The notes beneath the pieces were generated by a model. That model saw nothing but the letters and a program-made list of their open reading frames with translations, was not told the origin of the DNA and did not search any database. DNA of 15,231 nucleotides from an uncultured beta proteobacterium (GTDB lineage: Bacteria > Pseudomonadota > Gammaproteobacteria > Burkholderiales > Burkholderiaceae_C). The translations under genes were made by a program, and so were the position numbers. Shown here in pieces: positions 1 to 6,510 of the stretch (the first letter of the stretch is position 1; every line of letters starts with the position of its first letter). Where the stretch lies: NCBI GenBank assembly GCA_903834645.1, contig CAILKA010000393.1:1-15231 (forward strand). The letters are read 5' to 3'.

Positions 1-216
1 GGCGTTGGCCACGATGATCGGCCACGACCCCAGCACGATGCCGTAAACGAGCCACAGCGCCACGCCCAGCGTGAAGGCGCTGTACATCGACAGCGAGATG
101 CCGCTCACGTCCCTCGTGCGCAGCGTCAGCAGCGCCTGCGGCACGAAGGAGGAAGTGGTGAGGGCGGCTGCGGCAAAGCCCAGCCAGTCCGTGTGGCTCA
201 GGGCGAGGGTGTCCAA
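1..216 (-). CDS. SemiSWEET sugar transporter, PQ-loop family (partial, C-terminus beyond window)
   Basis: This is a small integral membrane protein of the SemiSWEET type; members dimerise to pass sugars through the inner membrane. Seventy-two codons are visible. The family pattern is clear: a TTSSFVPQ stretch with the PQ motif in helix 1, TRDVSGISLSMY after it, LWLVYG in helix 2 and PIIVANA starting helix 3, including the Trp and Asn expected in the sugar pocket. Full-length members have about 85-95 residues, so roughly 15-20 are missing at the left edge. The start is taken as TTG at 216 because no ATG or GTG exists in frame after the dacB stop, and a GGAG lies 9 bases upstream. The same reading frame runs back to the dacB stop codon (270-268), so the two genes are probably co-transcribed with a 51-base gap. 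Substrate unknown. Confidence 0.85.
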   Translation of the reverse strand, partial: MDTLALSHTDWLGFAAAALTTSSFVPQALLTLRTRDVSGISLSMYSAFTLGVALWLVYGIVLGSWPIIVANA

Positions 217-267
217 CGCGTCGGGCTCCGGTTCGGTGTGGGGAAGTCTTTCATGCAGGGGCGCCAG

Positions 268-1761
268 TCAGCGTGATCCTGCGGGCGCGCCGTCGCGGAT
301 GGCCCACTGCACGATGGCATCGAGCGCCGGGCGCGCCGCCTGGGCCTGGGCGTGGTTGACGAGGGCGACCACCACGTAGCGCCGCCCCGAGTCGGACAGC
401 ACGTAGCCGGCCACGCCTGCCGCGTCGCGCAGCGAACCCGTCTTCAGGTGCGCGCGCCCCGCGCTCGCGCGCGAGCGCCGCAGTGTGCCGTCGGTGCCGC
501 TGACGGGCAGCGACGCCATCAGCTCGGGCATCACCGGGCTCGACCACGCGTGCTGCAGCAGCCGCACGAGCCACTGCGCCGTCACGCGTGTGGTGCGCGA
601 CAGGCCCGAGCCGTTGTCGAGCGCGAAGCCCTCGGGCGGCTCGCCCAGGCGCTCTGCAACCCAGCGCCGCAGCGCCTCGCGCGCTCCCTCGGCACTGGCG
701 GGGGTCTTCGGGTCACGCTGCAGCGCCAGCGTCAGGAAGAGCTGCTGCGACATCACGTTGCTGCTGTGCTTGTTGATGTCGCGCACCACCTGTGCCAGGG
801 GCTCCGAGCGGTGCTCGAAGAGCGGCCGCACGCCCTCGGGCGCTGGACCCTCACGCACGGTGCCCGTCAGGCGCCCGCCCATGTCTCGCCACATCGCCTC
901 GATGACGCGCGCGGCGTAGCGGGCGGGGTCCGGATCGGCCAGTGCCCAGACGAGTTCGCCGCAGGCCGCCGGGTAGCGGCCGGTGAAGCGGTAGCCCGAT
1001 TCGGCGGGGACGGCCTTGAGCCCGGCGCGCCAGTCCTCGCAGGGGCCGCTGGCCAGTGGCACGGTCACCGGCGCCGGCGCGGCCGCGGCGATCGCGCCGG
1101 CGGAACCCGCTGCACCCGCGGCCGCCGTGGCGGACAGCTCGGGTTCGGCCACCACGCGCGCCAGGCCGCGTGCCGGCTCGGGCACGAAGGTGTAGACCAC
1201 GGCCTTGAAGTTCACCATCAGCGCGTCGGCGCGCACGTTGTAGGGGCGCGTCGCGTCGCCGTCGAAGTCCGCCGCCGAGCCCTCGACCGGGGCGAAGGCA
1301 CCGCGGTCGAGCACGAAATCGCCTCGCACCTCGCGCACGCCCGCGCCCTGCAGCCGGCGCAGCAGCAGCCACATCTGCTCGATCACGAGCTTGGGGTCGC
1401 CGCTGCCGCGCAGGTGCACGTGCCCGTCGAGCACGCCATCGGCAAGCGTGCCCTGCAGCAGCACCGGCGTGCTCCAGGTCCAGGCCGGGCCGAGCTGGTC
1501 GAGCGCGGAGTAGGTGGTCAGCAGCTTGATGAGGGACGCCGGGTTGCGCAGCTGGCGGTGTTCGTGCGCCAGCAGCGTGCGCGGCCCGCCGGCCTCCTGC
1601 ACGAGCACCGACAGGGCCTCGGCCGGCACGCGCGCGCGTTGCAGCGCCGCCAGCGCCTCGGCCGGGAGCGCGCTGGCCGCCAGCGCCGGGCTCGTCACGA
1701 GTGCGGCCAGGGCAGCCAGGGTGGCCAGGGTGGCCAGGTGGACCGACAGGGATTGCTTCAT
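268..1761 (-). CDS. dacB: D-alanyl-D-alanine carboxypeptidase/endopeptidase PBP4
   Basis: A periplasmic class C low-molecular-weight penicillin-binding protein that removes terminal D-Ala and cuts D-Ala-mDAP crosslinks in peptidoglycan. All three active-site motifs are present: SLIK (about residues 76-79, nucleophile Ser76), SSN (about 333-335) and KTG (about 440-442). The predicted 497 residues fit the family (477 in E. coli). The N-terminus from ATG 1761 is a good signal peptide: a basic start, then an Ala/Leu core ending PALA. Earlier in-frame ATGs, such as 1806, would put a hydrophilic extension before the signal, so 1761 is preferred, although no clear Shine-Dalgarno precedes it. The gene is divergent from tsaB with a 78-base gap. 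An Ala/Gly-rich segment near residues 225-245 is probably a flexible loop in the large inserted domain. Confidence 0.93.
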   Translation of the reverse strand: MKQSLSVHLATLATLAALAALVTSPALAASALPAEALAALQRARVPAEALSVLVQEAGGPRTLLAHEHRQLRNPASLIKLLTTYSALDQLGPAWTWSTPVLLQGTLADGVLDGHVHLRGSGDPKLVIEQMWLLLRRLQGAGVREVRGDFVLDRGAFAPVEGSAADFDGDATRPYNVRADALMVNFKAVVYTFVPEPARGLARVVAEPELSATAAAGAAGSAGAIAAAAPAPVTVPLASGPCEDWRAGLKAVPAESGYRFTGRYPAACGELVWALADPDPARYAARVIEAMWRDMGGRLTGTVREGPAPEGVRPLFEHRSEPLAQVVRDINKHSSNVMSQQLFLTLALQRDPKTPASAEGAREALRRWVAERLGEPPEGFALDNGSGLSRTTRVTAQWLVRLLQHAWSSPVMPELMASLPVSGTDGTLRRSRASAGRAHLKTGSLRDAAGVAGYVLSDSGRRYVVVALVNHAQAQAARPALDAIVQWAIRDGAPAGSR

Positions 1762-1826
1762 GCAGGGCGCCGCGGGGACGCAGTCGATCGGTGCGCGGCA
1801 TGGCATGGGAACGATGATCGCATGGC

Positions 1827-1832
1827 TACACT
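1827..1832 (+). promoter_or_regulatory. Candidate -10 box of tsaB (TACACT)
   Basis: TACACT matches five of the six consensus bases, at a spot where transcription would start 7-8 bases downstream, essentially on the ATG at 1840. No good -35 hexamer is visible at 16-18 bases upstream. If it is used, the tsaB mRNA is leaderless or nearly so, which also argues against the in-frame ATG at 1822. Inferred from sequence only. Confidence 0.4.
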
Positions 1833-1839
1833 GGCCGGC

Positions 1840-2661
1840 ATGTCCGACGCTGCCCTCGCGCTCCTGGCGCTCGACACGTCCACCGAGACGATGTCGGTGG
1901 CCCTGCGCGGGCCCCTGGGCGTGCGGCTGCACGAGGGCGAGGGCGGGGCGCAGGCTTCGGCGGCGCTGCTGCCACGCATCCAGGCGATGCTGCGCGAGCA
2001 GGGCCTGCGCGCGGGCGACCTGGGGGCCGTGGCCTTCGGTTGCGGGCCGGGCGCCTTCACTGGCCTGCGTACCGCCTGCGCGGTGGCCCAGGGCCTGGCG
2101 CTTGGCGCGGGCTGCCCGGTCGTGCCGGTCGACAGCCTGATGCTCGTGGCCGAGGACTGCGCCGACCTGTCGATGGCGCAGCCCGCTGCTTCCCCGGGCC
2201 CCTCGGACCGGTGGACGGCACCGGCTGCCGGTGCACTCGTAGCGGTGGCGATGGATGCGCGCATGGGTGAGCTCTACGCGGCCCTGTACCGCTGGCGCGG
2301 GCCCGCCGTCGCGGCGGGATGGGAGGTGGTGCTGCCTCCCGGCCTGTGGGAGCCGCAGGCGCTCGCCGGGCCTTGGCGGGCCGCGCTGGAGGCAGCGCCT
2401 GCCGGTGGCTGGGTCGCGGGCAGCGGGTTGCCTCTCCTGGGTCCTGATGCCTGGCCCGCCGGCACGCCCGTGCGCTCGGGCAGCAGCCGGGCCGCTGCGC
2501 TGCTGCGCCTGGCCGAGCGACTGCTGGCTGCCGGGGCCGGCGTCGACCCTGCCCAGGCCCTGCCTGTCTACCTGCGCGACAAGGTCGCGCTCACGGTGGC
2601 CGAACGAGCGGCTGCATCGGCTGCATCGGCTGCATCGGCCGCCTCGGCCGCGTCGGCATGA
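1840..2661 (+). CDS. tsaB: tRNA t6A37 biosynthesis protein TsaB
   Basis: An ASKHA-fold partner of TsaD and TsaE in making N6-threonylcarbamoyladenosine at position 37 of ANN-decoding tRNAs (cytoplasm). Recognised from the N-terminal LLALDTSTE, the GCGPGAFTGLRTA motif (about residues 68-80), the VDSL stretch, MDARMGELYAALY (about 138-150) and the typical ending LPVYLRDKVALTVAERAA. At 273 residues it is longer than usual (about 225-240); the excess is a Pro/Ser/Ala-rich insert near 108-130 and an Ala/Ser tail (257-273) encoded by 9-bp repeats. The start at 1840 is chosen over the in-frame ATG at 1822 because of the -10-like TACACT at 1827 and because the family begins close to the LLALDTST strand. 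It is the first gene of an operon; its stop overlaps the rimI start (ATGA). Confidence 0.93.
   Translation: MSDAALALLALDTSTETMSVALRGPLGVRLHEGEGGAQASAALLPRIQAMLREQGLRAGDLGAVAFGCGPGAFTGLRTACAVAQGLALGAGCPVVPVDSLMLVAEDCADLSMAQPAASPGPSDRWTAPAAGALVAVAMDARMGELYAALYRWRGPAVAAGWEVVLPPGLWEPQALAGPWRAALEAAPAGGWVAGSGLPLLGPDAWPAGTPVRSGSSRAAALLRLAERLLAAGAGVDPAQALPVYLRDKVALTVAERAAASAASAASAASAASA
2611..2655 (+). repeat. 9-bp tandem repeat at the 3' end of tsaB
   Basis: Three exact copies of GCTGCATCG are followed by two diverged copies (GCCGCCTCG, GCCGCGTCG). They encode an (Ala-Ala-Ser)n tail after the conserved end of TsaB. The 9-bp unit keeps the frame whatever the copy number, so length can vary without harm. 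The last unit runs almost into the overlapping rimI start at 2658. Confidence 0.9.
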
Positions 2662-3191
2662 GCCGCGCCACGCCGCCGCAGCCTGAGCAGCTGTGTGAGC
2701 AGCCGCCCGCGCGTGCCCCCGAGCTGCGTGCGATGACGGTGGCCGACCTGGACCACGTCATGGCCATCGAGGTGCAGGCCTACGGGCACCCGTGGAGCCG
2801 CGGCAACTTCACCGACTCGCTGGCGGCGGGCTACGTGGCCGAGGTCCTGCACGGGGCGGGCAGCCAGGAGCTGCTGGGCTACTTCGTGGCCATGCCGGGC
2901 GCGCAGGAGCTGCACCTGCTCAACCTCACGGTGGCACCCCCCCACCAGCACCACGGCTGGGGCTTGCTGCTGCTGCGCGCAGTGCGCGAGCGCGCGCGCT
3001 CGCGCGGGATGGGCGCGGTGTGGCTGGAGGTGCGCGCGGGCAACGAGCGGGCGCGTGCCGTCTACCGCACCTTCGGTTTTGCGGAGCGCGGCACGCGCCG
3101 GGGCTACTACCCGGCCTTCGCTTCGCGCCGCGAGGACGCCATCGTGATGGACCTCGAAATTTCCCCGGAGCTGCAACGTGCCGCTGACTGA
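2658..3191 (+). CDS. rimI: Ribosomal protein S18 alanine N-acetyltransferase RimI
   Basis: A GNAT-fold enzyme that acetylates the N-terminal alanine of ribosomal protein S18 with acetyl-CoA. The acetyl-CoA loop QHHGWG (residues 97-102) fits the Q/R-x-x-G-x-G/A pattern. LEVRAGNERARAVYRTFGF (123-141) is the RimI signature; Glu124 and Tyr136 have the same 12-residue spacing as the catalytic Glu103 and Tyr115 of the E. coli enzyme. AYGHPWSRGNF near residue 41 is also typical. The start overlaps the tsaB stop by 4 bases (ATGA), suggesting translational coupling. It gives 177 residues, about 25 more than usual; ATG 2733 would give a canonical 152-residue protein and cannot be excluded. The tsaB-rimI pairing is common in proteobacteria. 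Confidence 0.92.
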   Translation: MSRATPPQPEQLCEQPPARAPELRAMTVADLDHVMAIEVQAYGHPWSRGNFTDSLAAGYVAEVLHGAGSQELLGYFVAMPGAQELHLLNLTVAPPHQHHGWGLLLLRAVRERARSRGMGAVWLEVRAGNERARAVYRTFGFAERGTRRGYYPAFASRREDAIVMDLEISPELQRAAD

Positions 3192-4095
3192 GCGCCGCCT
3201 GGCGATGCTGCGCGAGATGCGCATCGCGCACTGGCAGCCGCCCGTGCCTGCGCCCGGGGCTGCTCCCGCATTGGCAGGGCCTCTCCCACCCTCACCTGCA
3301 CCTGCACCTGCACCTGCACCTGCACCTGCACCTGCACCTGCACCTGCACCTGCACCTGCACCCACTTCCACCGCCGTGCCACCTGCGCCGACCGTCATCC
3401 CGATCCTCGCGCCGAGTGGGGCGAGTGCCCCGAGTGCCCCGAGTGCCCCGAGCACCCCGAGCACCCCAGACCCGGCGCGCGCTGCCGCCGTGGCACAGAT
3501 GGACTGGGCGGCATTGCGCGAGGCGGTGGAGCAGTGCCAGGCCTGCGCGCTTGGCGCCACGCGCCACCAGGCCGTGTTCGGCGTGGGCGGCACGCGCGCG
3601 CACTGGATGATCGTGGGCGAGGCGCCCGGCGAGCAGGAGGACCTGCGCGGCGAGCCCTTCGTCGGGGCGGCCGGCCAGCTGCTCGATGCGATGCTGCGCG
3701 CAGTGGGCCTCACGCGCGCGGACGACCCCGCGCTCGAGCCGGCCCGTCAGGCCTACATCGCCAACACGCTGAAGTGCCGCCCGCCGCGCAACCGCAACCC
3801 CGAGCGCGAGGAGATGGCGCGCTGCGAACCCTTCCTCGTGCGCCAGATCGAGCTCTTGCGGCCGCGCCTGATCCTGGCCATGGGGCGCTTTGCGGTGCAG
3901 TCGCTGCTGCGCACCGAGGAGCCGATCGGCCGGCTGCGCGGGCGCGTGCACCGCTACCAGGGCGTGCCAGTGGTGGTGACCTATCACCCGGCCTACCTGC
4001 TGCGCAACCTCCCGGACAAGGCCAAGGCCTGGGAGGACCTGTGCCTGGCGCTGCAGACGATGGAGTCGCTTCCTCCGCCCGACGCGCTCGGTTGA
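3178..4095 (+). CDS. Uracil-DNA glycosylase, family 4 (Fe-S type)
   Basis: A DNA-repair enzyme that excises uracil from DNA and carries a [4Fe-4S] cluster. Cluster ligands are visible as CQAC (Cys120, Cys123) and Cys200-x15-Cys216. Motif 1 is GEAPGEQED (148-155) with GEPFVGAAGQLLD after it. YIANTLKCRPPRNRNPE (193-209) and LILAMGRFAVQ follow. The leucine-loop motif is HPAYLLRN (270-277). The start is GTG 3178, inside rimI (14-base overlap), supported by a GGAG 7 bases upstream. The catalytic domain begins near residue 105; before it lie about 100 low-complexity residues with (Pro-Ala)11 and Ser-Ala/Thr-Pro repeats, much longer than in most family members. These look like a flexible linker after a short N-terminal helix (LTERRLAMLREM). 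Often annotated as a phage SPO1 polymerase-related protein. Last gene of the tsaB operon. Confidence 0.93.
   Translation: MPLTERRLAMLREMRIAHWQPPVPAPGAAPALAGPLPPSPAPAPAPAPAPAPAPAPAPAPAPTSTAVPPAPTVIPILAPSGASAPSAPSAPSTPSTPDPARAAAVAQMDWAALREAVEQCQACALGATRHQAVFGVGGTRAHWMIVGEAPGEQEDLRGEPFVGAAGQLLDAMLRAVGLTRADDPALEPARQAYIANTLKCRPPRNRNPEREEMARCEPFLVRQIELLRPRLILAMGRFAVQSLLRTEEPIGRLRGRVHRYQGVPVVVTYHPAYLLRNLPDKAKAWEDLCLALQTMESLPPPDALG
3295..3360 (+). repeat. Hexanucleotide microsatellite (CCTGCA)11
   Basis: Eleven perfect copies of CCTGCA lie inside the uracil-DNA glycosylase gene and encode (Pro-Ala)11. Because the unit is two codons, slippage changes linker length but not frame. Absence of any silent substitution suggests recent expansion or ongoing slippage. 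Confidence 0.97.
3413..3466 (+). repeat. 9-bp tandem repeat in the UDG linker
   Basis: Six units of the CGAGTGCCC type are seen: one variant, three exact, then two CGAGCACCC. They encode repeating Ser-Ala-Pro and Ser-Thr-Pro in the linker just before the catalytic domain. In frame, length-tolerant. Confidence 0.88.
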
Positions 4096-4115
4096 GGCGC
4101 GGGCGCAGCGGGCGC

Positions 4116-4138
4116 CTGGCGCGACCCGGGCGCGCCGG
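4116..4138. terminator. GC-rich hairpin between convergent UDG and glmU
   Basis: CTGGCGCG and CGCGCCGG can pair over 8 positions (one G-U) around a 7-base loop, in the 61-base gap between two convergent genes. No T-run follows on either strand, so intrinsic termination is doubtful. Chance pairing is likely at this GC content. Confidence 0.2.
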
Positions 4139-4156
4139 CGTCATGGGCTGCGCGCG

Positions 4157-5578
4157 TCAGCCGCCGGCCTTGTCCTTGCGCGGTCGCTTCCAGCCTGGCA
4201 GCGTCGCCTGCCGGGCGCGTGCCACGGTGAGCTGGCCGGCCGGCGCGTCCTTGGCGATCGTGGAGCCCCCGCCGATGGTGGCGCCTGCGCCCACCGTCAC
4301 CGGTGCCACGAGCACGCAGTTGGAGCCGATGTGCGCATCGGCCTCGATCACGGTGCGGTGCTTGTGCGCGCCGTCGTAGTTCGCGGTGATGCTGCCGGCG
4401 CCGTAGTTCACGCGCTCGCCCACGGTGGCGTCCCCGAGGTAGGCCAGGTGGTTCGCCTTGGCGCCGCGCGCGAGCGTGGAGTTCTTCACCTCGACGAAGT
4501 TGCCGATGTGCACCTCGGGGCCGAGTTCGGCGCCCGGGCGCAGCCGCGCGTAGGGCCCCACAAGGGCGCCTTCGCCCACCTTCACGCCCGCGGCCTCGCC
4601 GTCGATGTGCGTGAAGGGATGGATCACCGCGCCGGCCTCGATGTGCGCCTGGCGGATGTAGCAGTTCGCGCCGATGCGCACGCCGTCGCCTAGGCTCACT
4701 GCGCCTTCGAAGATGCAGTTGACGTCGATCTCCACGTCTGCGCCGCAGGCGAGCGTGCCGCGCAGGTCCAGGCGTGCCGGGTCGGCCAGGCGCACGCCCG
4801 CTTCCATCAGGGCGTGTGCCTGTTCGCGCTGGTAGAGGCGCTCGAGCTCGGCGAGCTGCACGGGGCTGTTCACGCCCAGCACCTCCGTTTGCGAGGCGGG
4901 CTGCGCGGCCACCACCGGCACGCCTTGTGCCACCGCCATGGCGACGATGTCGGTGAGATAGAACTCGCGCTGCGCGTTGTCATCGCGAAGCGCGGCCACC
5001 CAGCGCGCCAGCGCCGCCGTCGGCGCGGCGAGGATGCCGGTGTAGACCTCATGGATGCCGCGCTGCTCGGGGCTGGCGTCCTTGTGCTCGACGATGCCCA
5101 GCACCCGGCCTTGCGCATCACGCAGGAAGCGGCCGTAGCCGCCGGGATCGTCGAGCTCCACCGTCAGGAGCGCCAGCCGCTCGCCCGCGCAGGCCTGCAC
5201 CAGTGCGCGCGCGGTCTCGGTGCGCACCAGCGGCACGTCGCCGTTGAGCACGAGCGTGACCGGGGCGAGCGCGTCCAGCGCAGGCACGGCCTGCTGCACC
5301 GCGTGGCCGGTGCCCAGCTGCGGCTCCTGGCGCACGCACTGCCCGCGCGCGCCCACGCAGGCCTGCACCTGCGACGCGCCAAAGCCCGTGACCACGACCA
5401 CATGCACCGGCGCAGCCCCTTCGGCGGGCGTCGGGCCGTTCGTGCCACTGAGGCCGTGGGCAGTATCGAGGACATGGTCCAATAGGGCACGCCCGGCCAG
5501 GCGATGCAGAACCTTGGGCCGGGCGGATTTCATGCGGGTGCCCTTGCCGGCAGCCATGATGACGACGTTCAGCGCCAT
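4157..5578 (-). CDS. glmU: Bifunctional UDP-GlcNAc pyrophosphorylase / glucosamine-1-phosphate acetyltransferase
   Basis: Makes UDP-N-acetylglucosamine for peptidoglycan and lipopolysaccharide in two steps: acetylation of GlcN-1-P by the C-terminal domain, then uridylylation by the N-terminal domain. Seen: nucleotide-binding AAGKGTRMKS (9-18) with Lys22, GTGHAVQQA (about 89-97), NGDVP (112-116), EHKDAS, EFYLTD and GVNSPVQL; then a left-handed beta-helix with hexapeptide repeats, NFVEVKNS, NHLAYLGD (His377 is the likely acetyltransfer base) and GAGSITANYDG (393-403). The 473 residues compare with 456 in E. coli; a short Pro/Gly/Ala insert near 44-57 accounts for most of the excess. ATG 5578 is chosen because it starts directly at the conserved NVVIMAAG strand. 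It overlaps the ATG of the divergent lipoprotein gene, so its leader lies inside that gene. Confidence 0.96.
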   Translation of the reverse strand: MALNVVIMAAGKGTRMKSARPKVLHRLAGRALLDHVLDTAHGLSGTNGPTPAEGAAPVHVVVVTGFGASQVQACVGARGQCVRQEPQLGTGHAVQQAVPALDALAPVTLVLNGDVPLVRTETARALVQACAGERLALLTVELDDPGGYGRFLRDAQGRVLGIVEHKDASPEQRGIHEVYTGILAAPTAALARWVAALRDDNAQREFYLTDIVAMAVAQGVPVVAAQPASQTEVLGVNSPVQLAELERLYQREQAHALMEAGVRLADPARLDLRGTLACGADVEIDVNCIFEGAVSLGDGVRIGANCYIRQAHIEAGAVIHPFTHIDGEAAGVKVGEGALVGPYARLRPGAELGPEVHIGNFVEVKNSTLARGAKANHLAYLGDATVGERVNYGAGSITANYDGAHKHRTVIEADAHIGSNCVLVAPVTVGAGATIGGGSTIAKDAPAGQLTVARARQATLPGWKRPRKDKAGG

Positions 5579-6464
5579 GGGTAGCAATCTTTCGCGCACA
5601 GGGTTGCGGGTAGCGATTATCGGGCTCGCGCTCGTGGTGCTGGCTGGCTGCAGCGCGCTGCGGCTGGGCTACGACCGCGGCCCGCTGCTGGCGCGCTGGT
5701 GGCTGGACCGGTACGTGGACTTCGACGACACCCAGCTGCCCGTGGTCAAGGACGGGCTCGGGCAGTGGTTCACGTGGCACCGCTCCACGCAGATGCCCGA
5801 CTACGCGCAGCTGCTCGCGCGCCTGCGCGAGGAGGCTGTGCAGCCGACCACGGCCGAGCAGATGTGCCGCTGGGGCGATGAGCTGCGCCGACGCGCCGTG
5901 CTTGCCACCGAGGCGCTGCTGCCGCAGGCCGCACGCGTCGTGCCGCTGCTCACCACTGCGCAGATCGACGAGCTGCAGGCGCGCTTCGACAAGCGCAATG
6001 CCGAATTCCGCAAGAAGGTGGTCCAGCCGCGGCCCGATGAACGTCGGCGCGAGTCGGTCAAGCGCACGGTGGAGCGCATCGAGGACTTCTACGGCCGGCT
6101 CGATGGCGCGCAGCGCCAGCTCGTGGCCGCTGCGCTCGAGGCCTCGCCTTTCGACGCCGATGCGTGGTACGCCGCGCGCCAGGCGCAGCAGCGCGAGATG
6201 GTCGACACGCTGCGGCGGCTGCAGGCCGAGCGCGCCGACCGTGAGCGCGTGCTCGTGGCCCTGCGCGCGCTGCACGCGCGCCTGACCGAGCCGCCACCGC
6301 CCGACCCGCAGTCTCCCGCACAGCGGCTGCTGCGCCACAACTGCGATTTCGCGGCGCGGCTGCACAACAGCACCACGGCCGCGCAGCGCCAGCACCTGCG
6401 CGACAAGCTGGGCGGCTGGGAAGGCGACGTGCGCACGCTGGTGGCCGTGCGCGGCGGCGTCTGA
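5577..6464 (+). CDS. DUF6279 family lipoprotein
   Basis: A predicted outer- or inner-membrane-anchored lipoprotein of unknown function. The N-terminus has a basic residue, a hydrophobic stretch (12-22) and a lipobox LAGC with Cys25 as the lipidated residue. The mature part begins SALRLGYDRGPLLARWWLDRYVDF, followed by LPVVKDGLGQWFTWHR, which I recognise as the DUF6279 pattern. The rest is largely helical and rich in Arg, Gln and Ala, suggesting a helical bundle. It has 295 residues from ATG 5577. That ATG overlaps the glmU ATG on the other strand; an in-frame TTG at 5604 would give a shorter but still workable signal peptide (lipobox Cys then at residue 16) and would remove the overlap. It stands alone on its strand and is convergent with the DUF4136 gene. 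Confidence 0.82.
   Translation: MGSNLSRTGLRVAIIGLALVVLAGCSALRLGYDRGPLLARWWLDRYVDFDDTQLPVVKDGLGQWFTWHRSTQMPDYAQLLARLREEAVQPTTAEQMCRWGDELRRRAVLATEALLPQAARVVPLLTTAQIDELQARFDKRNAEFRKKVVQPRPDERRRESVKRTVERIEDFYGRLDGAQRQLVAAALEASPFDADAWYAARQAQQREMVDTLRRLQAERADRERVLVALRALHARLTEPPPPDPQSPAQRLLRHNCDFAARLHNSTTAAQRQHLRDKLGGWEGDVRTLVAVRGGV
5616..5621 (-). promoter_or_regulatory. Candidate -10 box of glmU (GATAAT)
   Basis: On the minus strand GATAAT (5621-5616) matches the consensus at five of six positions and would start transcription about 30 bases before the glmU ATG. It lies inside the signal-peptide codons of the divergent lipoprotein gene. No clear -35 hexamer is seen. Confidence 0.35.
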
Positions 6465-6510
6465 CAGCGCCCCGGCCGCAACGGGCCCGGCGCACCCCAT
6501 CCGGCCGGCA

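Noticed and set aside
352..1839. Long open frame on the plus strand opposite dacB, continuous with tsaB
   Set aside because: It is an antisense frame kept open by high GC and codon bias; it shows no family features and is rich in Arg, Gly and His. The real TsaB begins at 1840.
1762..1839. Promoter or operator for dacB in the divergent gap
   Set aside because: No convincing -10/-35 pair or inverted repeat for the minus strand could be picked out by eye.
2568..3713. A 381-codon minus-strand open frame opposite tsaB, rimI and the UDG gene
   Set aside because: It crosses three confident genes and its most striking part is only the reverse reading of the CCTGCA repeat (Gly-Ala repeats).
6465..6510. 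Possible terminator between the convergent DUF6279 and DUF4136 genes
   Set aside because: Only imperfect short GC pairings were found and no T-run on either strand.
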